A DNA stretch of 64,000 nucleotides from JAGTVB01 sp964624765. GTDB lineage: Bacteria > Pseudomonadota > Gammaproteobacteria > HK1. The position numbers and the translations under genes were made by a program. This document shows positions 18,420 through 26,252 of the stretch, in pieces. How positions within the stretch are numbered: position 1 is the stretch's first letter; each line of letters begins with the position of its first letter. The notes beneath the pieces were generated by a model. That model was not told where the DNA came from. It was given only the letters and a program-made list of their open reading frames with translations, and did not search any database. The stretch covers positions 1-64,000 of the forward strand of contig CAZUZO010000002.1 of the NCBI GenBank assembly GCA_964624765.1, read 5' to 3'.

Positions 18420-19735
18420 GATGGCCTCTCAATATCGCGTGCCAGCCGCAAGCCGGAAAACTGCCAGCGCGTTTCGGGTGGGAAGAAGTTGCGGTAGCTC
18501 GCACGGATGTGACTCGCGGGCGTGGCGCACGACCCACCGCGCAATACATATTGTCCGCACATGAACTTGCTGTTGTATTCGCCGACCGCGCCTTCGGTGG
18601 CACGAAAACCGGGATACGGACCGTAATCGCTGCGCGTCCATTCCCAGACGTCGCCGAATGCCTGAGCCAGCTCACCTTCGGGCGGTGCTTGGCGTAGCGT
18701 GAGTGGGTGCAGTGCGCCGCTGTCGAGGAAGTTGCCGCTGCGCGGTGCGCTCCTTACCGCAACTTCCCACTCGGCCTCGGTCGGCAGGCGCGCATTGGCC
18801 CAGCGCGCGAAAGCGTCGGCCTCATAGAAACTGACGTGGCAGATCGGAGTGTCCGGATTCACCGGCACTTCGCCGTGCAGCGTAAACGTGAACCACTGTC
18901 CATCACGCTGCGTCCCGCTTTTCTGCCAGTAGAGCGGTGCTTGCCAGCCCTGCGCACACACGGCATCCCAGCCCGCCGACAACCACAGTTCCGGCCGGCG
19001 ATAACCGCCGTCACCGATGAATTCGATGAAGTCGCGGTGTGTCACCGGGTGCGATGCGATTTCGAACGCTGCGAGCCAGACGCGGTGGCGCGGCAGCTCG
19101 TTATCGAAGCAAAAGCCCGCGCCATCGTGTCCGATATCGACGAGCCCGCCGTTGAAGCCGACCCAGCGCGGCTCATGGGCGCGGGCTGGTGTCGATGGCG
19201 GCTGTCGTGGGTATGCTGCGGGCTTCTGCGGATTGCGCGATAGCATGTGTTTCAGGTCGGTGAGGATCAGTTCCTGGTGCTGTTGCTCGTGGTGCAGCCC
19301 GAGCTCGATCAGGCCCACGATCTCGGGCCGCGGCTGGTTGTACGCGAGCATATCGAGCATCGCCTCGTCGACGTGCCGGCGATACGCTAGCACTTCCTCC
19401 AGGCTCGGGCGTGACAGCATGCCGCGCTCGGGCCGCGGATGTTTATCGCCGACACCGTTGTAGTACGAGTTGAAAAGCACGCGGAATGCCCGATCAAATG
19501 TGCGGTAACCGGGCTGGTACGGTGCGAGTATGAACGTTTCGAAGAACCACGTCGTGTGCGCGAGATGCCACTTCACGGGGCTAGCATCGGGCATCGATTG
19601 GATCGCGCAGTCCTCCGCCGACAGCGGCGCTACGAGCGCGCGTGTCATCTCGCGCACCACGTGGTAGCGGGCCTCGCGCTGCGAACGAAGTTCCGGATGC
19701 GAGGGCCTTGTTATAAAGTCGGGAGCCGGTTTCAT
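18416..19735 (-). CDS. egtB: ergothioneine biosynthesis sulfoxide synthase EgtB-like
   Basis: EgtB is a non-heme iron enzyme that couples cysteine or gamma-glutamylcysteine to hercynine with oxygen. The N-terminal DinB-like domain shows WHLAHTTWFFETF and the HX3HXE iron motif in LHHEQQHQELILTDLKHML. The C-terminal FGE-sulfatase domain shows PRHRVWLAAFEI, LPTEAEWE and QYVLRGGSCATP, ending RASYRNFFPP. The start MKPAPDF at 19735 is preferred over the in-frame ATG four codons upstream. EgtD (histidine trimethylase) is not in the window, so hercynine must come from elsewhere or the substrate differs. Confidence 0.92.
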   Translation of the reverse strand: MKPAPDFITRPSHPELRSQREARYHVVREMTRALVAPLSAEDCAIQSMPDASPVKWHLAHTTWFFETFILAPYQPGYRTFDRAFRVLFNSYYNGVGDKHPRPERGMLSRPSLEEVLAYRRHVDEAMLDMLAYNQPRPEIVGLIELGLHHEQQHQELILTDLKHMLSRNPQKPAAYPRQPPSTPARAHEPRWVGFNGGLVDIGHDGAGFCFDNELPRHRVWLAAFEIASHPVTHRDFIEFIGDGGYRRPELWLSAGWDAVCAQGWQAPLYWQKSGTQRDGQWFTFTLHGEVPVNPDTPICHVSFYEADAFARWANARLPTEAEWEVAVRSAPRSGNFLDSGALHPLTLRQAPPEGELAQAFGDVWEWTRSDYGPYPGFRATEGAVGEYNSKFMCGQYVLRGGSCATPASHIRASYRNFFPPETRWQFSGLRLARDIERPS

Positions 19736-19870
19736 CGATACCTCCACGCGTGCGGGTTGTTCGAGCGGGGCATCCTCGCTTCAACACACGGGGCACAACG
19801 GGCCCACTGCGGCAGCGCGGCACTTTTTTAAAGTACAGGTTTTCATGCGTCGAGCGCGACAACACGGTTG

Positions 19871-20116
19871 TTATTCAGCGCTTATGCCAGCGTCGGTTGC
19901 TGCGCAACGATGGTCTCCCTCATCGCCGTGTACGACACAGGGTAGCTTGCCTGTCATCGCGATCTGCACCGGCGACGTGATCTGGCTGCCTTCGATGCCG
20001 AACACCGTGCCGCCAAGGATCTGCTGGGCCTTGCGCTCGACGATCACTTCCATGGGTCGGCGCGATGAATCCATGCCCAGTCCACGCGCAAAGCCTTGTA
20101 CGCTGCTGCGCGACAT
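19871..20116 (-). pseudogene. fragment of a pyridine nucleotide-disulfide oxidoreductase dimerisation domain
   Basis: The minus-strand translation contains EVIVERKAQQILGGTVFGIE followed by GSQITSPVQIAMTGKLP. This resembles the C-terminal dimerisation domain of mercuric-reductase-like flavoproteins (pattern QILG...GVEGGEI...VQIAM.GKLPY). The FAD and NAD domains are absent, and the conserved HPT end is lost in a frameshifted tail. The remaining parts of 19748-20234 show no other gene. It reads as a relic of a decayed flavoprotein gene; moderate confidence because only one block matches. Confidence 0.5.
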
Positions 20117-20234
20117 GGAATTCGCGCCCGCCCCGGCGGATAGGAGAACGCACGTTTTTCACCGCAGCCGACTGTATCGGACGAGGCGTGAGTGGTCAAC
20201 CGTGCCGACAGCGATCTACGGTAAATCTGGCGTT

Positions 20235-20363
20235 GGTCATCGTTTCGGCAGCTGGATGACCTTTGCCCTGGGGCCAGCCGAATCCCTTGGCGCAAGGGAT
20301 TCGGCTGCCGAAGGCTTGGGGACCGACGGAGTGCTCCAGGGCAACTCTGACGAAATGATGACC
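20235..20363. repeat. family C dispersed repeat, best-preserved copy
   Basis: The left end GGTCATCGTTTCGGCAG and the right end CTGACGAAATGATGACC are inverted partners. The interior has a perfect-looking hairpin, CCGAATCCCTTGG and CCAAGGGATTCGG style arms around 20278-20306. GCTGCCGAAGGCTTGGGGAC follows it. Related degenerate copies lie at 6966, 37968, 43285, 45283 and 60283. No protein is encoded. It is noncoding and lies 150 bases upstream of the next gene. Confidence 0.65.
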
Positions 20364-20512
20364 ATGGCTCTCGGTCGACGTTGCCGCAAATGTTTGGCGT
20401 GACGAAACGATGAGCTTGACGGCGTCCACGCGGGGTCGGGTGACGGTCCGACTAGAAGGATTTCTGTCTCCAGCCGATAAGAGCAGGAGAGAGCTTTGGT
20501 AGGGAAGTCATC

Positions 20513-20755
20513 ATGGGAAATATGAAGACATACCGATGTTGGGCTGCAAGCTTGGGTATGAGCCTCAAACAGGCCACGACGGTCGCGGCGCAAAATTCCA
20601 CGTGGGCAGCGTATGAATATGCCGGCAAACTTCTCGAAGCGGGCAAGAATTTTGACTCGGTCGAGGTGTTCGTGTTGTCGGAACAGGGTCTCGTTAGGCG
20701 GTTCCACCTCAGCGGTGGGAAAGATGACGAGACCCTGTGTGCGCAGCGAAGGTAG
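20513..20755 (+). CDS. small hypothetical protein
   Basis: The 80-residue soluble protein starts MGNMKTYRCWAASLGMSLKQ and contains TWAAYEYAGKLLEAGKNFDS followed by VEVFVLSEQGLVRRFHL. The last part reads like a short beta-hairpin. A second ATG three codons in is an alternative start. I do not recognise a family. It stands alone between a family C copy and a truncated family A copy. The composition is ordinary for the region and no frame problem is visible; a real gene is more likely than not. Confidence 0.5.
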   Translation: MGNMKTYRCWAASLGMSLKQATTVAAQNSTWAAYEYAGKLLEAGKNFDSVEVFVLSEQGLVRRFHLSGGKDDETLCAQRR

Positions 20756-20774
20756 GGAGTGATGAAAATTTAGT

Positions 20775-20829
20775 GCGCCACCGTGTGCCTTGCTCTGCCG
20801 GCGCTCGTGACATCTTTAAAACAGCTTCG
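20775..20829. repeat. family A element, 5'-truncated fragment
   Basis: Only the right-hand part remains: TGCGCCACCGTGTGCCTTGC through CTGCCGGCGCTCGTGACATC to TTTAAAACAGCTTC. The left end and central hairpin are missing, and there is no TNA on the right flank (GCA). It is a relic of the family seen intact at 63077-63219. Confidence 0.6.
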
Positions 20830-21346
20830 CAAGGGTACGGCGTTGGGCCTGCCCGCGGGGATATCTTGGGTCATGGACAGCGGATCGGTGGCTGGCCACG
20901 CCCGGATTGCCTACCCCGAACCCCTGCCGCTGCCCATGGCGAGTTTAGGTCTCCCGTCCCAGGGAGCTCAGTCGATGCAGTGACATTAAGGGCCTCATCT
21001 TAGCACTCATGATCGGGGTGGCACTTTGCTCCCTGCTGGTCAGGGTGCCGAACGATCGGCTGCTTCGCTAGCGTAGACTGAAGTCCCCAGCGGGCTATGA
21101 CCATTGGCCGCCGCCATCGTTGCTTCGAATTTCCTCTTCGGAACCCCCCAACCCGCGCCCAAGTCTGTGTCGCCGAACCCCTGGCGGCAAGGTTCCTCTG
21201 CGCGAGGTAGAATCGTTACCGAATCGCGTACGCGAATGAAGTGCACGGTAACCCCAAGGCAAAAGACCTCGAGTGCCGAACAGAGGCCTTGGCTCCATCA
21301 TCCGGGATTGCCCGCGCTGCCTTCCTTGTAACCCTGGAAATCCACC
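20830..21346. other. intergenic region upstream of the RND efflux pair
   Basis: About 517 bases without a supported gene. Segments near 21105-21200 (GACCATTGGCCGCCGCCATC and CCAAGTCTGTGTCGCCGAAC) faintly resemble family C sequence in inverted order and may be a decayed copy. Short open frames here show no known motif. The promoter for the downstream transporter genes is presumably in the last 100 bases, but no consensus boxes are convincing. Confidence 0.35.
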
Positions 21347-22363
21347 ATGTGCCGATATGCTTGGCTTTTCATCATGCTGCTCTGGCCCCTCATGCAGCTC
21401 CAGGCGACCGCGCCGGTTCCCATCGTTGTCCAATCGCTGGGCGAGGTGGGGATGCCTGGGAACGGCACGGCACCGGCGAGTGTGATGGCCGCTAACGACA
21501 CCCGGATCGCCGCGGAAATCACGGCACCGGTGGCGCGCATCCATGTCGAGGTGGGCGATACGGTGAAGGCCAGGCAGTTGCTATTGGAACTTGACGCTGC
21601 AGATTTCCGGCTGCTGCTGGCGCAAGCCGAGGCTCAGGTTTCCGCAGCCCAAGCGCGGGTGGCGTTGGCGGAACAGCGATTACGGCGTGGGCAAAGCCTG
21701 AAACAGCGCCAGTTCGCGGCCGCTGATGAAGTGTTGGAGCTGGAAACCGAAGTGCAGGCTGCCCGCGCCGACCTCGAGGTAGCGCGGGCGCAACGGGCCG
21801 TGGCGGCGCGCAACGTGGAGAAATGTCGTATCGTGGCGCCTTTTGCGGGTGCGGTGCTGGAACGGCAGGCTCAGGTGGGTGCGATGGCGATGCCGGGGGT
21901 GATCCTGCTGCGACTGGTGGACTTGGCGCCGCCGGAGATCGAGGCGCAGGTGCAAGCGATTCAAGCCGATGACCTGCTGCAGGCTCAGGACGTCATGTTC
22001 GAAAGTCAGGGCCGACGCTACCCGGTGCGATTGTTGCGACTTTCACCTATCGTGGAAACGGTGGCACGCACACGGGTCGCACGATTCAGCTTCACTGCGG
22101 CTGGGCCCCCGGCAGGTACCAGCGGGACGCTGCGCTGGCGGACGCCCGCCCTGCTGCTGCCGCCGGAGCTACTGGTAAGACGCAACCAGGGCTTGGGGGC
22201 GTTCGTGGTAGAGAATGGGCGCGCCCGCTTCGTATCGGTGCCCGCCGCCCAGGAGGGGCGGCCGTTCGCCTTAGCATTACCGCCGGAAACGCCCATCGTC
22301 GTGGGTGGCCAACAAGGATTGTACGACGGCCAGCCGGTGACGATTAGCGACGGAGCGTCCTGA
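21347..22363 (+). CDS. RND efflux periplasmic adaptor (membrane fusion protein)
   Basis: The 338-residue HlyD/AcrA-family adaptor has an N-terminal signal peptide (AWLFIMLLWPLMQL). The lipoyl-like half-motif is IAAEITAPVARIHVEVGDTV. A long alpha-hairpin covers about residues 85-150 (AEAQVSAAQARVALAEQRLR), and the second lipoyl half is IVAPFAGAVLERQAQVG. It bridges the inner-membrane pump to an outer-membrane channel. The next gene begins two bases after its stop, so the pair is one operon. The C-terminal domain is short for the family. No outer-membrane factor gene is adjacent. Confidence 0.9.
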   Translation: MCRYAWLFIMLLWPLMQLQATAPVPIVVQSLGEVGMPGNGTAPASVMAANDTRIAAEITAPVARIHVEVGDTVKARQLLLELDAADFRLLLAQAEAQVSAAQARVALAEQRLRRGQSLKQRQFAAADEVLELETEVQAARADLEVARAQRAVAARNVEKCRIVAPFAGAVLERQAQVGAMAMPGVILLRLVDLAPPEIEAQVQAIQADDLLQAQDVMFESQGRRYPVRLLRLSPIVETVARTRVARFSFTAAGPPAGTSGTLRWRTPALLLPPELLVRRNQGLGAFVVENGRARFVSVPAAQEGRPFALALPPETPIVVGGQQGLYDGQPVTISDGAS

Positions 22364-22364
22364 C

Positions 22365-25300
22365 ATGCGCCTACTACGGGCGTTTGTCACCAATCACCCA
22401 CTGGCCAATATTGCCTTCTTGGTGGTGATTCTGATGGGCGTGCTGGCCTACACGCGCATGCCCAGGGAGCAGGATCCCGAGATCAACTTTAACTGGGTGA
22501 ACATCTCCACCACCTTGCCGGGGGCCTCCGCCGAAGATGTGGAGAGGCGCGTCACCAATCCTTTGGAAGACGCGATCCGCAAGGTGCAGGACGTCAAATT
22601 CGTGGTCAGTTCCTCGCGTGAGAGCGTCTCGAACATCCTAGTACGGTTTCGCGACATCTCGCCTCGGATGCTGGACAAGCGGGTCAACGACCTGCGTCGT
22701 GAGATCCAGAACAAGGCCAACGCCGAATTGCCCGTGGAGGCGTTGGATCCGGAAATCCTCGAGATCACGACCTCCAACGGATTTCCCACTGCGATGGTGG
22801 TGTTGGCTGGGCAAGCCGACGATGAACCGCTGCGCTTCGCTGCGCGCACGGTGAAGGAAGACCTGGAGCAGATCGCCGGCGTGGATCAGGTGCAAGCCCT
22901 GGGTTTCCGGGAACCGGAGCTCAGGGTGGAATTTGCGCCGGCGGCGCTGGCTGCGCGGGGGCTGACGGCGGTGGATTTGGCTGAAACGCTGGGGCTGTGG
23001 TTTCGCGACGTGTTTGCCGGCAAGGTGAAGACCGCCCACGGTGAATGGCTGGTGCGAGTGAGCGGCACCAGCGCTGATCCGGAGCTGTTGGCGAGCTTCT
23101 ATGTGCAGCCGCCGGGTGCAGCGGGCATGCGGGTGCCTTTAGACGCCGTGGCGCGGGTGCGGCGTGGTAGTGAAGAGCCACGCCAGCTAGCCGCCATGGA
23201 TGGGCGGCCGGCGGTGCTGTTTTCGGTCACCAAGGTGGGTTACACCAACACCCTCGAACTGGTCGGCCGCATTCGCGACTACATCGACCGTAAGAACGCG
23301 GTGTTAGCAGGCAGTGGCCTCAAGCTGATCCTGGCCGACGACCAGACCGTGGCCACCCGCGAGGCGCTCGACATCATGCAGAATAACGCCGCCATCGGCT
23401 TGCTCCTGGTGTTGGCTACCTGCTGGCTATTCCTCGGGGCGCGCATCGCCATCCTGGTTGCGCTCGGTGTGGTGTTTTCCGTCACGGGAACCTTCGTGTT
23501 GCTGGAGGCGGTCGGATTTACCCTCAACGTCTCGGTGCTACTGGGCATCGTCATCGTGCTCGGGATGTTGGTGGATGACGCCGTGGTGGTGGTGGAAGCG
23601 ACCTATTTTCGCATGCAGCGCGGTATGGCAGCCTTGACCGCCGCCCTGGATGCGCTGCGCGAAGTGGGTCTGCCGGTGTTGGCGGCGGTGACCACCACTA
23701 TGGCGGCCTTTCTGCCGCTGATGCTGCTGCCAGGCATCGTCGGCCAGTTCATGTTCGTCATCCCCTTCGTGGTCACGGTGGGTTTGGCGGTCAGCTTGAT
23801 CGAGGCGTTTTGGATCTTGCCGGCGCACATCAACGCTCTCGGAGGCCGCGCCATCGGTCGCTCGCGCACCCAAACGCTGCGTGAGCAATGGACCCACCGG
23901 TTACGGATCGAGTATACGCGCCTGTTGATCCATGTGATGCGTTATCCTCGGGCCTACCTTGGGCTGGCCTTCGCCTTGTTCCTCGGGGCGGTCACCGCGG
24001 TGGGTTTGGGAGGGGTAAAACTCCAGTTCTTCGCCTTCGACCCGATCCGGTTGTACTACGTGCACGTGGACCTTCCCCCCGACACGCCGCTGGAGGACAC
24101 GTTGCGGCAAACACTGGCGGTGGAGGAGCGGGTGCGGGCTGGGTTGCGTGAGGGTGAGGCGCGCTCGGTGGTGTCGCTGGCCGGCGCCAAGTTCACTGAG
24201 ACGGAACCGCTGTACGGCGATCAGTATGGGCAGATCGCGGTCTCGCTCAATCCAGCGGTGGGGGACGCACGAGGGTTGGATGAGATCATCGAGGGGATGC
24301 GGGCGTCCGTTATTCAAACGCCGGGGCAAGCGACCATTTCTTTTCTGAAGCTCTCCGGCGGTCCGCCCACCGCCAAGCCTATCAGCGTCAAGGTGCGTGC
24401 CGACGACCGCGAGGAATTGCGTGCTGCCGCCGATGTGGTGAAGAGCCTGGTGGCGCGCATTCCCGGTGCCCGTGACGTGGTGGATAACGACACCCCAGGG
24501 CGCGCCGAGCTAAGCCTACGGGTGGACGTGACCGCCGCACGCAACGCGGGACTGGATCCCGGCCTGGTCGCCCGCTTGGTGCGGCTGCATGTAGACGGCG
24601 AGGTGGTGGCCGATCTGCGGGATCGGGGAGAGAAGGTGGAACTGCGGGTTCTCGGCACGCCGCGCAGCGTGACACGAATTCGTGAGGTGCTTGACGATCC
24701 CCTTGCGTTGCCCGGTGGTGGTGTCACTGCGCTTGGGGCGTTGCTGGTGGCCGAAGATCGCGAGAGTCTCGGTTTGATTCGGCACTGGAATTTGCGCCGG
24801 TCCATCACCGTGGAGGCCGATCTCGACAAGAGTCAGACCGATACGCTGGCGGCGAATGATCAGTTGCGTGCGCAATGGGAGGAGATTCGGGCACGCTATC
24901 CGGGCACCGATCTGGATTTTTCCGGCGAACTCGATGATATCAATGAATCGCTGGAGGCCATGGGACCGTTGTTCCTGTTGGGCGTGGGACTGATTTACCT
25001 GATCTTGGCCGGGCAGTTCCGTAGCTATTTTCAACCTCTGCTGATCCTCGTGACCGTGCCGTTGGCCTTCACCGGCGTGACTCTGGGCTTGCTGGTATCG
25101 GGTAACCCGTTGTCGCTCTATACCCTGTACGGGGTGATCGCGCTGACCGGCATTGCGGTCAACGCCGCCATCGTGCTGATCAGCGCCGCCAATGCGCGTC
25201 TCGCCGCCGGCATGAGCACGCTGCATGCCACGCTCTATGCGGCGCGTCGACGCGTGATCGCCATCCTGATGACCACCGGCACCACCATCGCGGGTTTGTT

Positions 25301-25436
25301 CTCGCTGGCGTTCGGGCTGGCGGGGCAGTCGTTGCTGTGGGGACCGGTCGCGGCCAGCATCGTTTGGGGTTTGGCTTTTTCCACCGTGTTGACCTTGTTT
25401 GTGGTGCCGGTCTTGTACCGCATCTTTATGCGCTAG
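22365..25436 (+). CDS. RND superfamily efflux permease
   Basis: The 1023-residue inner-membrane pump belongs to the AcrB/MexB-like HAE group. It begins with the first helix (NHPLANIAFLVVILMGVLAY). The porter-domain motif MPREQDPEINFNWVNIST and then TTLPGASAEDVERRVTNPLE follow. Two sets of transmembrane helices surround IVIVLGMLVDDAVVVVEATY, where the paired aspartates form the proton relay (helix 4). It is proton-driven, with an adaptor gene directly upstream. The substrate is not predictable. Length and both repeats are normal. A gap of 170 bases follows before the MEKHLA gene. Confidence 0.93.
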   Translation: MRLLRAFVTNHPLANIAFLVVILMGVLAYTRMPREQDPEINFNWVNISTTLPGASAEDVERRVTNPLEDAIRKVQDVKFVVSSSRESVSNILVRFRDISPRMLDKRVNDLRREIQNKANAELPVEALDPEILEITTSNGFPTAMVVLAGQADDEPLRFAARTVKEDLEQIAGVDQVQALGFREPELRVEFAPAALAARGLTAVDLAETLGLWFRDVFAGKVKTAHGEWLVRVSGTSADPELLASFYVQPPGAAGMRVPLDAVARVRRGSEEPRQLAAMDGRPAVLFSVTKVGYTNTLELVGRIRDYIDRKNAVLAGSGLKLILADDQTVATREALDIMQNNAAIGLLLVLATCWLFLGARIAILVALGVVFSVTGTFVLLEAVGFTLNVSVLLGIVIVLGMLVDDAVVVVEATYFRMQRGMAALTAALDALREVGLPVLAAVTTTMAAFLPLMLLPGIVGQFMFVIPFVVTVGLAVSLIEAFWILPAHINALGGRAIGRSRTQTLREQWTHRLRIEYTRLLIHVMRYPRAYLGLAFALFLGAVTAVGLGGVKLQFFAFDPIRLYYVHVDLPPDTPLEDTLRQTLAVEERVRAGLREGEARSVVSLAGAKFTETEPLYGDQYGQIAVSLNPAVGDARGLDEIIEGMRASVIQTPGQATISFLKLSGGPPTAKPISVKVRADDREELRAAADVVKSLVARIPGARDVVDNDTPGRAELSLRVDVTAARNAGLDPGLVARLVRLHVDGEVVADLRDRGEKVELRVLGTPRSVTRIREVLDDPLALPGGGVTALGALLVAEDRESLGLIRHWNLRRSITVEADLDKSQTDTLAANDQLRAQWEEIRARYPGTDLDFSGELDDINESLEAMGPLFLLGVGLIYLILAGQFRSYFQPLLILVTVPLAFTGVTLGLLVSGNPLSLYTLYGVIALTGIAVNAAIVLISAANARLAAGMSTLHATLYAARRRVIAILMTTGTTIAGLFSLAFGLAGQSLLWGPVAASIVWGLAFSTVLTLFVVPVLYRIFMR

Positions 25437-25608
25437 GGGCGACCTCAACGAGTCGCCCGGTCGCCCAGTTCCTGCTGCAACGGGATGTCCCTGAGCGCCT
25501 TACGGAACGCCGCTACGCGTTCTGTGACCTGCCATCAGAGAGAGGCGCCGTGCGTGGGAGGACGGCGACGTGAGGTGATCGGATCCAGTGTTCGGGAGGA
25601 GACGATAG

Positions 25609-26085
25609 ATGACGGCATGGCCACGACCGAGTCCAGAGAACATGTACTGGGTGGACCACGTGAAGCTTCTGCGTTGGAGCTTACGTGCCTGCACCGGTCG
25701 CGACCTGATCGAAGAGGCGGTGAGCGACACGGAAGCCGCGCGGCGCGTGTTTCACGCACCGTTCGTGCTGCTTTCCCATAACGCCGATGCGGACCCCGTC
25801 CTCACGTACGGTAATCTGCAGGCTTTGGAGTTATTTGGAGTGTCGTGGGAGCAATTGACCGCCATGCCATCGCGACTGACCGCAGAGTGGCCTGAGCGCC
25901 AGGAACGCGAACGATTGCTTGCGGAGGTAGCTGCCAAGGGGGCTATCGAAGACTATTCGGGTATTCGGAAGTCATTCGATGGCAAACGCTTTCGCATCCA
26001 GCGTGCTACGGTATGGAACCTCATCGACACTAACGGCGTCTATCGTGGTCAAGCTGCTACGTTTCAAGATTGGGTGCCCTTATAG
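25609..26085 (+). CDS. MEKHLA domain protein
   Basis: The 158-residue cytoplasmic protein matches the MEKHLA domain, a PAS-like fold also found in plant HD-ZIP III regulators. Landmarks are VFHAPFVLLSHNADADPVLT, YGNLQALELFGVSWEQLTAM and PSRLTAEWPERQERERLL. The end is KRFRIQRATVWNLIDTNGVY followed by RGQAATFQDWVPL. Stand-alone bacterial members have unknown roles. GGAGGAGACG precedes the ATG. Transcription could continue from the efflux genes, but the 170-base gap argues for its own promoter. Confidence 0.88.
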   Translation: MTAWPRPSPENMYWVDHVKLLRWSLRACTGRDLIEEAVSDTEAARRVFHAPFVLLSHNADADPVLTYGNLQALELFGVSWEQLTAMPSRLTAEWPERQERERLLAEVAAKGAIEDYSGIRKSFDGKRFRIQRATVWNLIDTNGVYRGQAATFQDWVPL

Positions 26086-26252
26086 GGGGATGAGGGCTTT
26101 GCTCGCGAGCCGCTCGCGGCGGCTGCTTTGTACTCACCACGGCCCACGACCGATCAAACGCCGATAAGTCGGCCCCTTCAGCCGAATCGGGCATGGGCGC
26201 CACGCCGAGTTCTAGGAGGAGTCCCTTTGAGCCGTGCGTGTGGGCGGGGGCG

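Noticed and set aside
24516..25448. Minus-strand open frame of 310 codons
   Set aside because: Antisense to the RND permease, rich in Gln, His and Arg as expected for the complement of transport-protein codons; no domain recognised.
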